From: Bosea sp. Tri-49
GTDB taxonomy: Bacteria > Pseudomonadota > Alphaproteobacteria > Rhizobiales > Beijerinckiaceae
Reading direction: 5' to 3'
Assembly (NCBI RefSeq): GCF_003952665.1
Contig: NZ_CP017946.1
Span: 3,038,001 to 3,102,000, forward strand
DNA: 64,000 bases
Shown: piece by piece, positions 36,363 through 45,406 of the stretch
Position numbering within the stretch: position 1 is the stretch's first letter
Layout: the number at the start of each line of letters is the position of its first letter
Position numbers and translations under genes: made by a program
Notes under the pieces: model-generated
The model's input: the letters and a program-made list of their open reading frames with translations, nothing else
What the model was told of the DNA's origin: nothing
Database searches by the model: none

Positions 36363-36608
36363 ATGATGAGCGCGAGCCAGGATACCAAGCAGCTGCTGCA
36401 CCTCGTGATCGGCGGCGAGCTGAGCTCACTCGACGGCGTCGAGTTCAAGGATCTCTCCAAGGTCGACATCGTCGGCGTCTACCCCAATTACGCCGCGGCT
36501 CATGCCGCCTGGAAGGCGAAGGCGCAGGCGACCGTCGACCAGGCCCAGACCCGCTATTTCGTCGTGCACCTGCACCGCCTGCTCGACCCGTCGACCGGCC
36601 AGCACTGA
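36363..36608 (+). CDS. DUF4170 family protein
   Basis: 81-residue protein (or 80 from the second ATG at 36366) of a small Rhizobiales family found upstream of lipid A genes. Visible pattern: HLVIGGELSSLDGVEF then VDIVGVYPNYAAAHAAWKA and a C-terminal FVVHLHRLLDP. Fold is alpha/beta and compact with no signal. It precedes the DUF374 acyltransferase by 28 nt. Function unknown; conserved linkage to waaA suggests a link to envelope synthesis. Confidence 0.86.
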   Translation: MMSASQDTKQLLHLVIGGELSSLDGVEFKDLSKVDIVGVYPNYAAAHAAWKAKAQATVDQAQTRYFVVHLHRLLDPSTGQH

Positions 36609-36636
36609 CGATAAAAGACGCTGCCAGACCGGTTCG

Positions 36637-37386
36637 ATGGGATTTTCCCTGCTCAAGACGAAGTTCGCACAGGAGGCGCTCGGCCGCAGCCTTGCCTTCT
36701 ATCTGCGCCTGGTCAGACGCACGAACCGCTTCGTCGTCGAGCCAGCCGATATCTATGAGCAGGTCCGCGGCGAGCTGCCGCTGATCATCGCGATGTGGCA
36801 CGGCCAGCACATCATGATCCCGTTCGCCCGGCCCGACTGGATGCCTTCCTATTCGCTGGTCTCGCGCCATGGCGATGGCGGCTTCAATGCGGTGGCGCTG
36901 CGCGAGCTCGGCATCGGCGCGATCCGCGGCTCGGGCGCCTCCGGCAAGAAGGTCCGCGAGAAGGGTGGCGCGCCGGCCTTCCTCGCCATGGTTCGGCGGC
37001 TCGCCGCCGGCGACACCATGGTGCTGACCGCCGACATTCCCAAGCGCGCGCGCGTCTGCGGCCCCGGCATCGTCCAGCTGGCGCGGGCCTCGGGTCGGCC
37101 GATCCATCCGATCGCGGTGGTGACCAGCCGGCGGATCGATTTCAACAACTGGGACCGCGCTTCGATCGGTCTGCCCTTCGGGCGCGGCGCCATCGTCGTC
37201 GGCGAGGCGGTCCGGATCGCCCGCGACGCGGACGAAGCAACCTGCGAGGCTGCGCGCCTCGCCGTCCAAGCCGGGTTAGACGCCGTGCATGAACGCGCCT
37301 ATGCGCTGATTGGTGCGCGCGATCCCGGCGCAGGCCTGCGCGAGGCCGCCGCCGCCAAGGCCGCGACCAAGGCCAACGCCGCATGA
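36637..37386 (+). CDS. DUF374 lysophospholipid-acyltransferase-family protein
   Basis: 249-residue protein of the DUF374/LpxL-like acyltransferase group. The IIAMWHGQHIMIPF strand carries the histidine expected at the catalytic position; SRHGDGGFNAVALRELG and ADIPKRARVCGPGIVQLA mark the substrate and PG motifs. It likely acylates lipid A or a related lipid at the inner membrane, inferred from waaA and lpxK directly downstream. The stop overlaps waaA (ATGA). Confidence 0.88.
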   Translation: MGFSLLKTKFAQEALGRSLAFYLRLVRRTNRFVVEPADIYEQVRGELPLIIAMWHGQHIMIPFARPDWMPSYSLVSRHGDGGFNAVALRELGIGAIRGSGASGKKVREKGGAPAFLAMVRRLAAGDTMVLTADIPKRARVCGPGIVQLARASGRPIHPIAVVTSRRIDFNNWDRASIGLPFGRGAIVVGEAVRIARDADEATCEAARLAVQAGLDAVHERAYALIGARDPGAGLREAAAAKAATKANAA

Positions 37387-38684
37387 TCGGCCGCAGCTTC
37401 GTCATCAGTGCCTACCGCACGCTCTCGGCCCTGCTCGAGCCCGCGGCCGCCGGGCTGCTGCTCTGGCGGCGCCGACGCGGCAAGGAAGATCCGGCAAGGC
37501 TGTCGGAGCGACGCGGCTATGCGAGCGTCGAGCGGCCGGCGAAGACGCTGGTCTGGCTGCATGGCGCCAGCGTCGGCGAGACGGTGACGCTGCTGCCGCT
37601 GATCGAGCGCCTGCAGCGGCGCGGGCTCGCCGTGCTGGTGACCTCGGGCACCGTGACGTCGGCGCGACTCCTGGCGCAGCGGCTGCCGGCCGGCGCGATC
37701 CATCAGTTCCTGCCGCTCGACGTGCCGCGCTATATGCGCCGCTTCCTCGACTACTGGCGTCCCGATCTCGGCCTGATCTGCGAATCCGAGATCTGGCCGA
37801 ACCTGATGATCGAAGCCGGCAAGCGCGGCGTGCCGTTGGTCATGGTCAATGGCCGCATGTCCGAGCGCTCCTTCCAACGCTGGTACAAATTCCCCAAGAC
37901 CTCGCGCTACCTACTCTCCGGCTTCGACCGCTGTCTGGCGCAATCACAGGAGGATGGGCAGCGCCTCGCCCAGCTCGGCGCGCCGCGCGTCAGCATCGCC
38001 GGCAACCTGAAATTCGACGTCCCGGCTCCGCCGGCCGATCCCAACACACTTGCTCTACTCGACGGCCTGGCGGCAGGACGGCCAGTCTGGGTCGCGGCCT
38101 CGACCCATCCGGGCGAGGAGGAGGACGTGCTCGCCGCCCATCTCGGCGTCCAGGCGCATCTGCCCAAGCTCCTGACCATCGTCGTGCCGCGGCATCCCGA
38201 TCGCGGCGGCGAGGTCGAAGCGCTCGCAAATGCCAATGGCGTGGCCAGTGCCCGCCGCTCGCTCGGGCAGTTGCCGGAGCGCGACATCGACTTCTACATC
38301 GCCGACACGCTCGGCGATCTTGGCCTGTACTACCGGCTGGCGCCCGTCGCCTTCATCGGCGGTTCGCTCGCGCCGATCGGCGGCCATAACCCGATCGAGC
38401 CGGCCAAGCTCGGCTGCGCCCTGTTGCACGGTCCGCTCGTCCACAAATCCGCCGAGCTCTTCGCCGCTTTCGATGCCGGCGGCGGCGCGATTCAGGTCGC
38501 CGACCGGCAGGAACTCGCCCAGGCAGTGCATCGCTGGCTCAGCGACCCGGCTGCGGCACGTCAGGCCGCCCGGGCCGCGGCCCGGACCAGCACGGAGCTC
38601 AGCGGTGCGCTCGACCGCACCGTCCAGGCGATCGAGCCGCTCCTGCTGCGCGCTGCCATCGGCCAGCGCGAGGCCACGGACTGA
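37383..38684 (+). CDS. waaA: 3-deoxy-D-manno-octulosonic acid (Kdo) transferase
   Basis: 433-residue glycosyltransferase adding Kdo to lipid IVA on the inner face of the inner membrane. The N-terminal membrane-anchoring helix, the WLHGASVGE motif with the catalytic Glu, and the FIGGSLAPIGGHNPIEPA donor site are intact. Both ends overlap neighbours: ATGA with DUF374 and TGATG with lpxK, so the three genes are translationally coupled. Confidence 0.95.
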   Translation: MIGRSFVISAYRTLSALLEPAAAGLLLWRRRRGKEDPARLSERRGYASVERPAKTLVWLHGASVGETVTLLPLIERLQRRGLAVLVTSGTVTSARLLAQRLPAGAIHQFLPLDVPRYMRRFLDYWRPDLGLICESEIWPNLMIEAGKRGVPLVMVNGRMSERSFQRWYKFPKTSRYLLSGFDRCLAQSQEDGQRLAQLGAPRVSIAGNLKFDVPAPPADPNTLALLDGLAAGRPVWVAASTHPGEEEDVLAAHLGVQAHLPKLLTIVVPRHPDRGGEVEALANANGVASARRSLGQLPERDIDFYIADTLGDLGLYYRLAPVAFIGGSLAPIGGHNPIEPAKLGCALLHGPLVHKSAELFAAFDAGGGAIQVADRQELAQAVHRWLSDPAAARQAARAAARTSTELSGALDRTVQAIEPLLLRAAIGQREATD

Positions 38685-39718
38685 TGCGCGCCCCGGGCTT
38701 CTGGTGGCGCGTGCCCCCAACTGCCCTCGCCCGGCTGCTGCAACCGCTCGGGGCACTCTATGGCGCCGTCACCATGCGGCGCATGCGGCAGCCAGGCGCA
38801 CAGGCCGGCATCCCGGTGATCTGCGTCGGCAACTTCGTCGCCGGCGGTGCTGGCAAGACGCCGACAACGTTGGCGCTGGCGGCACGGCTGGTTGCAATGG
38901 GGGAGACGCCCTTCGCCCTGACGCGGGGCTATGGCGGCAAGCTGCCGGGCCCCCTGCGGGTCGACCTCGCACGGCATATCTCGACAGATGTCGGCGACGA
39001 GCCGCTGCTGCTCGCTGCCCGCCTGCCGACCATCGTCGCACGCAAGCGGCCGGCGGGCGCGGCGCTCGCGTGCGGTTCCGGCGCCAGCCTCGTCCTGATG
39101 GATGACGGGCTGCAGAACCCCTCGCTGCACAAGGATCTGCGGCTGGCTGTCGTCGACGGCGCAGTCGGCGTCGGCAATAGCCTGTGCCTGCCGGCCGGGC
39201 CGCTCCGCGCGCCACTTGGTGGTCAGATAGAGCAGATCGACGCGATCGTCCTGATCGGAGAAGGCCCGCCAGGGGATGATGTCGCCACGCAGGCGCTCAC
39301 GGCCGGAAAGCCAGTGCTGCGCGCGAGACTCGCGCCGCCGGCTACTGTTGAGGCGGAGCTAGCCGATCTGCCGGTGTTGGCGGTTTCGGGGATCGGCCGG
39401 CCGGAGAAATTCGTGACAACGCTGCGCGCTGCGGGAGCGCGGCTCGTCGGCGAACACGCCTATGGCGACCACCACGCCTATACGGCAGGCGAGGTCGCGG
39501 CGCTGATCGCCGAGGCGAAGGCGAAAGCCTGCTGTGTCGCCGTCACCGAGAAGGACATGGTCAAGCTCGCGCCGCTCTGGCCCGCCGCGGAGCGCTCGCT
39601 GCTGCTTTGCGTGCCGGTCACGCTCGCCTTCGAGGATGAGGCCGCTCTCGACGCGCTGCTGCGCGGATGCCTGGCAAAAACCCGCTCAGGTGCGGCCGGC
39701 GCGACGCACGCGCAATAA
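38684..39718 (+). CDS. lpxK: Tetraacyldisaccharide 4'-kinase
   Basis: 344-residue kinase phosphorylating the 4' position of the lipid A disaccharide. Membrane-proximal N-terminus, Walker A loop GGAGKTPT in GNFVAGGAGKTPTTLALA, and the LMDDGLQNPSL Asp motif are present. Its ATG shares a base with the waaA stop. The 3' end overlaps the convergent DUF2093 gene by 33 nt. Confidence 0.95.
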   Translation: MRAPGFWWRVPPTALARLLQPLGALYGAVTMRRMRQPGAQAGIPVICVGNFVAGGAGKTPTTLALAARLVAMGETPFALTRGYGGKLPGPLRVDLARHISTDVGDEPLLLAARLPTIVARKRPAGAALACGSGASLVLMDDGLQNPSLHKDLRLAVVDGAVGVGNSLCLPAGPLRAPLGGQIEQIDAIVLIGEGPPGDDVATQALTAGKPVLRARLAPPATVEAELADLPVLAVSGIGRPEKFVTTLRAAGARLVGEHAYGDHHAYTAGEVAALIAEAKAKACCVAVTEKDMVKLAPLWPAAERSLLLCVPVTLAFEDEAALDALLRGCLAKTRSGAAGATHAQ

Positions 39719-39907
39719 TACGGCCTCCGGCGAGGCATAGGCTTCCTGCCATTCCACCGACCAGTAGCGCAGCTCCTCGAGCCGGATCGGCGCGCCAGTG
39801 ACGGCGCAGCGGACGAAGGCGCCAGGACGCACGACGCGGAACTCGCCATGGCCGTAATCGACCAGCGCTTCGGAGCCGGAGGGAGGCAGGCGTTCGTTGA
39901 TGTTCAT
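39686..39907 (-). CDS. DUF2093 family protein
   Basis: 73-residue protein. The ATG at 39907 (MNINERLPPSG) is chosen over GTG 39910. The conserved YGHGEFRVVRPGAFVRCAVTG core then LRYWSVEWQEAY fit DUF2093, a single-domain family of alphaproteobacteria without known function. Overlaps the lpxK 3' end antisense by 33 nt, an arrangement seen in relatives. Confidence 0.85.
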   Translation of the reverse strand: MNINERLPPSGSEALVDYGHGEFRVVRPGAFVRCAVTGAPIRLEELRYWSVEWQEAYASPEAVLLRVRRAGRT

Positions 39908-40023
39908 CACGGGCCAGGACGATAAAGCGGCGACAGGTTAGCGTACAGGTTGCAGTTTGACGCAACCATCTCTGAAACCACGCATTGTTCCAACATGGTC
40001 TTTCTGTGATAGCGTCAGTTGCG

Positions 40024-40872
40024 ATGATGTCCAGCCTGACCCGCGCCACTACGTTGGCGATTGGTCTTGTCTCCCTGCTCGCGGTCCCCGCGATCGCAGG
40101 CGGCTATGAACGCGTCCGTATTCCACATGACGATTACCAGCTCGATGCGGTGATGTTTCGCCCGACCGGGCCCGGGCCCTTTCCGGCGATCGTCGCGCTG
40201 CATGGCTGCGGCGGCCTCTGGCGCGAACCGGACAAGCTCTCGACACGGCATAGCGACTGGGGCGAGCGCCTTGCCGCTACCGGCTTCGTCGTGCTGATGC
40301 CCGACAGCTACGGCTCGCGCGGGCTCGGCTCGCAATGTGGCGTCAAGGACGTGACCATCCGCGCCAGCCGCGAACGCGTCGGCGACGCGATGGCGGCCCG
40401 GCGCTGGCTGCAGGAGCGCCCCGATGTACGGCGCGACGTGATCGCGCTGCTCGGCTGGTCCGGCGGCGGTTCCACCATCCTCGCCGCGATCCGCAAGGAC
40501 CGCAGGCCGGCCGACCGCCAGCCCGACTTTGCTCGCGCCGTGGCGTTCTATCCCGGCTGCCGCACCCAATCGGAATCGGGCAGCTTCGAGGCCCGCCTGC
40601 CGACCCTGATCCTGATGGGCGATGCCGATGACTGGACGCCGCCCGCCCCGTGCGACTTCCTGACCAAAGCCGCCCGCGCCCGCGGCGAGCCGGTCGAACT
40701 CGTGCTCTATCCCGGCGCCGTGCATGATTTCGATCATCCGCGCCTGGATCGGCGCGAGAAGGAAGGCGTCGCCTACTCGGCCTCGGGAACCGGCAAGGTC
40801 ACGGTAGGCACAGATCCGGCGGCGCGCGACGACGCGATCAGACGGGTCAAGGCGTTCTTCCTGGGCAAGTGA
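40024..40872 (+). CDS. Exported dienelactone-hydrolase-family protein
   Basis: 282-residue alpha/beta hydrolase with a signal peptide (cleavage near AIAGGY, residue 25-26). Nucleophile S146 in GWSGGG, Asp in MGDADDWTP and His in HDFDH complete a triad. Classical dienelactone hydrolase uses Cys, so the Ser nucleophile suggests a different ester substrate. It has six or so Cys residues and a CGG oxyanion loop (LHGCGG). ATG 40024 or 40027. Divergent from DUF2093. Confidence 0.85.
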   Translation: MMSSLTRATTLAIGLVSLLAVPAIAGGYERVRIPHDDYQLDAVMFRPTGPGPFPAIVALHGCGGLWREPDKLSTRHSDWGERLAATGFVVLMPDSYGSRGLGSQCGVKDVTIRASRERVGDAMAARRWLQERPDVRRDVIALLGWSGGGSTILAAIRKDRRPADRQPDFARAVAFYPGCRTQSESGSFEARLPTLILMGDADDWTPPAPCDFLTKAARARGEPVELVLYPGAVHDFDHPRLDRREKEGVAYSASGTGKVTVGTDPAARDDAIRRVKAFFLGK

Positions 40873-40894
40873 GCGGCGGCCGCGCGGCGGACGT

Positions 40895-41665
40895 TCAGCG
40901 CACCGAAGCTGCGAGCGTCACCGTCGGCTTGTCGCCCAGAAGCGAACGGGCGATGTCCTGCGCCAGGCAGGCATAACCGGCATCGCTCATATGAAAACGG
41001 TCGCCGGCGAGAGCGGCCATGAAACCGGCCTCGTCCTGCTGATACCAGCCCAGCATCGCCTGATAGCGCGACAGGACCGGGATGGCCTGCGCGCGCGCAG
41101 TCTCAGCGATTGCGTCGACATAAGAGCGGTAGCGCGCCGTTTCCTTGATGCCTGGGTAGAACTGCGGATCGAGGATGACGAGCCGGGTACGCGCCTGCCT
41201 GGCAGCAGCGATGCCATCGGCGACGAGTTGGCGGAAGGTCGCGAGATCGCCGCCGGTCACCGCGTCATTGGTCCCGACCTGCCAGATCACCAGATCGTAG
41301 CGGCCTTCGACCAGCGCGGCCTTGAGACGCGACAGCGTCTGCGGCGCGGTCTCGCCGCCGATGCCGGCATTGACCATCTCGATGGCGCGGCCCGAAAGGC
41401 CCGTGCGCAGCAGCGTACCCAGTTGGGCCGGATAGGTCTTGTCCTTGCCGCTGGCGCCGATGCCTTCGGTCGAGGACGAGCCGATGGCGAGGATACGCAA
41501 GGGGGTGCTGCCCCTGCTCCAGGAGGAAGCGAGATCGGCGGCATCGCGGGAGAGCGCCGACGGCCTGCAGACGAACTCGGTCGCATTCGCCTGCTGTACT
41601 TGCAAGCCCAGAGGCGCAAGCATGGCAAAGGCACAAGCAAGGCGTATCCGGAAACCGGCGAGCAT
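40895..41665 (-). CDS. Exported SGNH/GDSL hydrolase
   Basis: 256-residue secreted esterase or lipase-like enzyme. Signal peptide of about 28 residues (ANATE), block I nucleophile in AIGSSSTEG (about S64), block III GTNDAV, and the block V Asp/His in DRFHMSDAGY. Likely periplasmic, possibly acting on acylated polysaccharide or peptidoglycan; not determinable. ATG 41665 is chosen; a TTG at 41683 is also in frame with no better ribosome site. Confidence 0.86.
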   Translation of the reverse strand: MLAGFRIRLACAFAMLAPLGLQVQQANATEFVCRPSALSRDAADLASSWSRGSTPLRILAIGSSSTEGIGASGKDKTYPAQLGTLLRTGLSGRAIEMVNAGIGGETAPQTLSRLKAALVEGRYDLVIWQVGTNDAVTGGDLATFRQLVADGIAAARQARTRLVILDPQFYPGIKETARYRSYVDAIAETARAQAIPVLSRYQAMLGWYQQDEAGFMAALAGDRFHMSDAGYACLAQDIARSLLGDKPTVTLAASVR

Positions 41666-41779
41666 CAAGGAGCATTCCCCCAACCGCTATCAGGCAGCGA
41701 TTAGCCAGCACTAGCTGAACGCTATCTGAACGGGACGAGGCTCATCGAAAACAGTGGTGAATCACAGGTTTTCGCGATG

Positions 41780-43303
41780 TCAGAATAGATCGCCCTGTCC
41801 ACCGCCGGCGACCGGCTTGCGCCCGGGGTGCCGCGGCGCCTGCGGAGAGGAGGTTCCGCCCGGCACGACTGCGCCGAAGCTGCCATCGGCGAGGGTGACC
41901 TGAAGGGTCAATCCCGGCCGCGCCGCCGCAGCGCTGCGCAGCAGATTGCCGTCCTCGTCGCGCACCAGCGCGTAGCCGCGCGCCAGCACCGCCTGCGGCC
42001 CGAGAGAGGCGGCCAGCGCCCAGATACTGTCCAGCCGGTCGCGGCGGCGCTGGAGCTGCCGGCTGAAGGCCGGCAGTGCCCGTGTGGAGACCGCATAGAG
42101 ATTATCTCGGGCTCTGGCGATCCTGTTGCGTTCGATGAGGAAGATCTTGCCGCGAGCGGCGGCGAGAAGCTGGGCGAGGCCATCGAGCTTCGCAGCATGC
42201 GTCTTGAGCTTTGCCGCTGGCGACTGGCCGTGCAGTCGCCTGTCGAGCTGAGCAAGCTGCTGCTCATGGACGCGGGCATTGCGCGCCAGCGCCGGCCCGA
42301 GTTTGGTTGCGGCAAGGTCGAGCCGCTGGCGCGGGGCCGCCAGCAGCCCCTCCGCCGTAGGCAAAGCCCGGGCGAGCGCGCGCAGATCGCTTCGCCGGCG
42401 TTCGGACAGGCGCAGCGTCGCGCCGGAGAGCCGGCGCGACAAATCGGTGACTTGCGCCAGCAGTTCAGCCCGCACCGGCACGACCTTCTCGGCCGCCCCG
42501 GTCGGCGTCGGGGCACGCAGATCGGCGGCATGGTCGATCAGCGTCACATCGGTCTCGTGGCCGACGGCCGAGACCAGCGGAATCAGCGACGCCGCGGCGG
42601 CGCGCACCACCGCCTCCTCGTTGAAGCCCATCAGGTCTTCGAGCGAGCCACCGCCGCGCGCGACGATGATCACATCCGGGCGCGGGATGCGCCCGCCTTC
42701 GGGCAATGCGTTGAAGCCAGCGATGGCATTGGCGACCTCGGCTGCGCTGCTCTCGCCCTGGACGCGCACCGGCCAGACCAGAACATGGCGCGGGAAGCGC
42801 TCCTCCAGCCGGTGCAGGATGTCGCGGATCACCGCGCCTGTCGGCGAGGTGATGACGCCGACGACGCGCGGCAGGAACGGGATAAGCTGCTTGCGGCCGG
42901 CATCGAACAGGCCTTCGGCGGCGAGTTTCTTGCGGCGCTCCTCCAGCAGCGCCATCAGCGCGCCGATGCCGGCCGGCTCGAGCGAATCGATGATGATCTG
43001 ATAGCTCGACTTGCCGGCGAAGGTAGTGATCTTGCCGGTGGCGATGACCTCCAGCCCCTCCTGGGGCTTGGTCTTCAGCCGGCCGAACACGCCCTTCCAG
43101 ATCACCGCGTCGATCTTGGCGTTGGCGTCCTTCAGCGAGAAATAGACATGGCCGGAGCCAACCGGGCCGCGATAGCCGGAGATTTCCCCGCGCACGCGCA
43201 CGAAGCCAAAGGCATCCTCGAGCGTGCGCTTGAGTGCGCCGGAGAGGTCGGAGACCGACCATTCGGGGGCATTGCCGGCGGGCGGGGGCGATTCGCTGTC
43301 CAT
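41780..43303 (-). CDS. xseA: Exodeoxyribonuclease VII large subunit
   Basis: 507-residue single-strand DNA nuclease subunit acting with XseB in repair. N-terminal OB-fold (about 15-110), then the catalytic core with [29 protein letters not shown] and [24 protein letters not shown] motifs, and a long helical C-terminal region. Length is slightly above average because of a Pro/Gly-rich tail. No small-subunit gene is in the window. It is divergent from purD, its usual neighbour. Confidence 0.95.
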   Translation of the reverse strand: MDSESPPPAGNAPEWSVSDLSGALKRTLEDAFGFVRVRGEISGYRGPVGSGHVYFSLKDANAKIDAVIWKGVFGRLKTKPQEGLEVIATGKITTFAGKSSYQIIIDSLEPAGIGALMALLEERRKKLAAEGLFDAGRKQLIPFLPRVVGVITSPTGAVIRDILHRLEERFPRHVLVWPVRVQGESSAAEVANAIAGFNALPEGGRIPRPDVIIVARGGGSLEDLMGFNEEAVVRAAAASLIPLVSAVGHETDVTLIDHAADLRAPTPTGAAEKVVPVRAELLAQVTDLSRRLSGATLRLSERRRSDLRALARALPTAEGLLAAPRQRLDLAATKLGPALARNARVHEQQLAQLDRRLHGQSPAAKLKTHAAKLDGLAQLLAAARGKIFLIERNRIARARDNLYAVSTRALPAFSRQLQRRRDRLDSIWALAASLGPQAVLARGYALVRDEDGNLLRSAAAARPGLTLQVTLADGSFGAVVPGGTSSPQAPRHPGRKPVAGGGQGDLF

Positions 43304-43395
43304 GGCGCGAACTTAGCGGCACGAGGACGCAAGCAGAAGCGTTGCCCCGTCAGCCTGCGGCAGCTATTGCGCCTTTGAGCAAGCGGAGAGATGCG

Positions 43396-44676
43396 ATGAA
43401 CATTCTTCTGATCGGGTCCGGCGGGCGCGAGCATGCCCTGGCCTGGGCGATCTGCGCCTCCCCGCTCTGCGACAAGCTCTTCATCGCGCCCGGCAATCCC
43501 GGCACTGGCCAATGCGGCGAGAATGTCGTGCTCGACATCGCCGACCACCGCGCCGTCGCCGATTTCTGCAAGCTGATGGGCGTCGGCCTCGTCGTGGTCG
43601 GGCCGGAAGGCCCGCTGGTCGACGGCATCACCGATGATCTCGAAGCCGCCGGGATCAAGACCTTCGGCCCGTCCAAGGCGGCGGCACAGCTCGAAGGCTC
43701 GAAGGCCTTCACCAAAGAACTCTGCGCCGAGTTCGACATCCCGACCGCGGCCTTCGCCCGCTTCACCGACGAGGCTGCGGCCAGGGCCTACGTCGCCAAG
43801 ACCGGCGCGCCGCTGGTGATCAAGGCTGACGGCCTCGCCGCCGGCAAGGGCGTGGTCATGGCCGAGACCATCGAACAGGCCAATGAGGCGCTGGCGATGA
43901 TGTTCTCCGGCGGTCTCGGCGCGGCCGGCGCCGAGGTGGTGATCGAGGAGTGGATGATCGGCGAGGAAGCGAGCTTCTTCGCGCTCTGCGACGGCATGCA
44001 TGCGCTCGCCCTCGCCTCGGCCCAGGACCACAAGCGCGCCTTCGACGGCGACACCGGGCCCAACACCGGCGGCATGGGCGCTTATTCGCCGGCGCCGGTC
44101 ATGACGAAGGCTCTGGAGGAGCGCGTCATGGCCGAGATCATCGCGCCGACGCTCGCCGGCATGAACAAGCGCGGCGCACCGTTCAAGGGCATTCTCTATG
44201 CCGGGCTGATGATTACCGCCGATGGCCCGAAGCTGATCGAATACAATACCCGCTTCGGCGATCCCGAATGCGAAGTGCTGATGCCACGGCTGAAGAGCGA
44301 CATCGTGCCGGCGCTGCTCGCGGCGCGCGACGGCGTGCTGAACGCCGTCGACCTGCGCTGGTCCGACGACGTCGCGCTGACGGTGGTGATGGCCGCGAAC
44401 GGTTATCCGGGCACGCCCGAGAAGGGCAGCGTCATCAAGGGCATCGAGAAGGCCGCGGCCGAAAAGGACGTGCTGGTCTTCCATGCCGGCACGCAGGCGA
44501 AAGGCGACGACATCGTCGCCAATGGCGGGCGGGTGCTCAACGTGGTGGCGCTCGGCAAGACCGTCAGCGAGGCGCAGGCCAAGGCTTACAACGCCGTCGA
44601 CCTGATCGACTGGCCAGGCGGCTTCTGCCGGCGCGACATCGGCTGGCAGGCGGTGAAGCGCGAGCGCGAAGGCTGA
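43396..44676 (+). CDS. purD: Phosphoribosylamine-glycine ligase
   Basis: 426-residue ATP-grasp enzyme of purine synthesis (GAR synthetase). The N-terminal [11 protein letters not shown] and APGNPGTG loops and the ATP-grasp features [17 protein letters not shown] and [13 protein letters not shown] are intact. ATG 43396 is chosen; the longer frame lies antisense to xseA. The last codons overlap the -35 element of the vapBC promoter. Confidence 0.97.
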   Translation: MNILLIGSGGREHALAWAICASPLCDKLFIAPGNPGTGQCGENVVLDIADHRAVADFCKLMGVGLVVVGPEGPLVDGITDDLEAAGIKTFGPSKAAAQLEGSKAFTKELCAEFDIPTAAFARFTDEAAARAYVAKTGAPLVIKADGLAAGKGVVMAETIEQANEALAMMFSGGLGAAGAEVVIEEWMIGEEASFFALCDGMHALALASAQDHKRAFDGDTGPNTGGMGAYSPAPVMTKALEERVMAEIIAPTLAGMNKRGAPFKGILYAGLMITADGPKLIEYNTRFGDPECEVLMPRLKSDIVPALLAARDGVLNAVDLRWSDDVALTVVMAANGYPGTPEKGSVIKGIEKAAAEKDVLVFHAGTQAKGDDIVANGGRVLNVVALGKTVSEAQAKAYNAVDLIDWPGGFCRRDIGWQAVKREREG

Positions 44677-44731
44677 CAAAACGGATGGCCATCTCTATAT
44701 ATACTCCATCGCAACCGGGTATATATAGAGA
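44673..44731 (+). promoter_or_regulatory. vapBC promoter and 13-bp palindromic operator
   Basis: CTGACA (44673-44678, overlapping the purD stop) is 17 nt from TATATA (44696-44701), a near-consensus promoter. A perfect 13-bp inverted repeat lies at 44692-44704 (TCTCTATATATAC) and 44719-44731, spacer 14 nt. The left arm covers the -10 element and the right arm ends 5 nt before vapB. This fits autorepression by the VapBC complex. Confidence 0.8.
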
Positions 44732-44736
44732 CAGCC

Positions 44737-44991
44737 ATGACAGTGCTGATCAAAGATTCCGAAGCTGACCGGCTTGTCCGCGAGCTGGCCGCTCGGACCG
44801 GCGAGACTATTACCCAAGCGGTCAAGATCGCCGCACAAGAGCGCTTGGACAGATTGCCGCCAGCAAATGGCGGCCGGATCGACCGCGAAAAGCTGGACAA
44901 GCTTCTGGCCGCATTCCGCGATCGGCTCATCGTCGATCCGCGATCCGACGACGACATCATCGGCTATGACGAAAACGGCCTGCCATCGTGA
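44737..44991 (+). CDS. vapB: VapB-family antitoxin (PSK-type)
   Basis: 84-residue antitoxin. The N-terminal half has the conserved pattern of the Rv0623/PSK-type family (SEADRLVRELAARTGETITQ then AVKIAAQERLDR), a ribbon-helix-helix-like DNA-binding region. The acidic C-terminus (DPRSDDDIIGYDENGLP) should wrap the VapC active site. Its stop overlaps the vapC start. It begins right after the palindromic operator. Confidence 0.88.
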   Translation: MTVLIKDSEADRLVRELAARTGETITQAVKIAAQERLDRLPPANGGRIDREKLDKLLAAFRDRLIVDPRSDDDIIGYDENGLPS

Positions 44992-45401
44992 CGGTCCAAC
45001 TTGTCGTCGACAGCTCTGCGATCGTCGCGATCCTGACAGGCGAGCCGGAGCAAGCGGCGTTCCGTGCTCGTCTCGATGCCGCGCCTAAGGCATTCTGCTC
45101 CACAGCGAGTTTCGTCGAAAGCTTCATGGTCTTGTCGGCCCGGATCGCTGACTTGACTGCCGACGAGCTTCAAGACGCGCTGGGAACGATCAACGTCGAG
45201 CTGCTCCCGTTCGACGCCGAGCAGGCCATCTTGGCTACGCAAGCTTTTGCGCGCTTCGGCAAAGGCCGCCACCCGGCTCGCCTCAATCTCGGCGACTGCT
45301 TCTCCTACGCTCTTGCCAAATCCTTGAACGCGCCTCTGCTCTACAAGGGCGAGGATTTCGGCCTGACGGACATCGCCACGGCCGTACCGTCACAGGAGTA
45401 G
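44988..45401 (+). CDS. vapC: VapC-family PIN-domain toxin ribonuclease
   Basis: 137-residue PIN nuclease. The acidic catalytic set is complete: D8 (VVDSSAIVAIL), E44 (SFVES), D103 (LNLGDCFSYALA) and D123 (GEDFGLTDI). VapC toxins cleave tRNA or rRNA and are inhibited by VapB. GTG start overlapping vapB, so synthesis depends on vapB translation. It ends 5 nt before the dehalogenase-like gene, so read-through into that gene is likely. Confidence 0.92.
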   Translation: MTVQLVVDSSAIVAILTGEPEQAAFRARLDAAPKAFCSTASFVESFMVLSARIADLTADELQDALGTINVELLPFDAEQAILATQAFARFGKGRHPARLNLGDCFSYALAKSLNAPLLYKGEDFGLTDIATAVPSQE

Positions 45402-45406
45402 CGGCC

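Noticed and set aside
41828..43378. 516-residue frame antisense to xseA
   Set aside because: Long only because GC-rich codons rarely give stops on the opposite strand; Arg/Gly/Asp-rich with no domain pattern, and the xseA reading is unambiguous.
43132..44679. 515-residue frame antisense to purD
   Set aside because: Shadow of purD; low-complexity composition with no recognisable fold.
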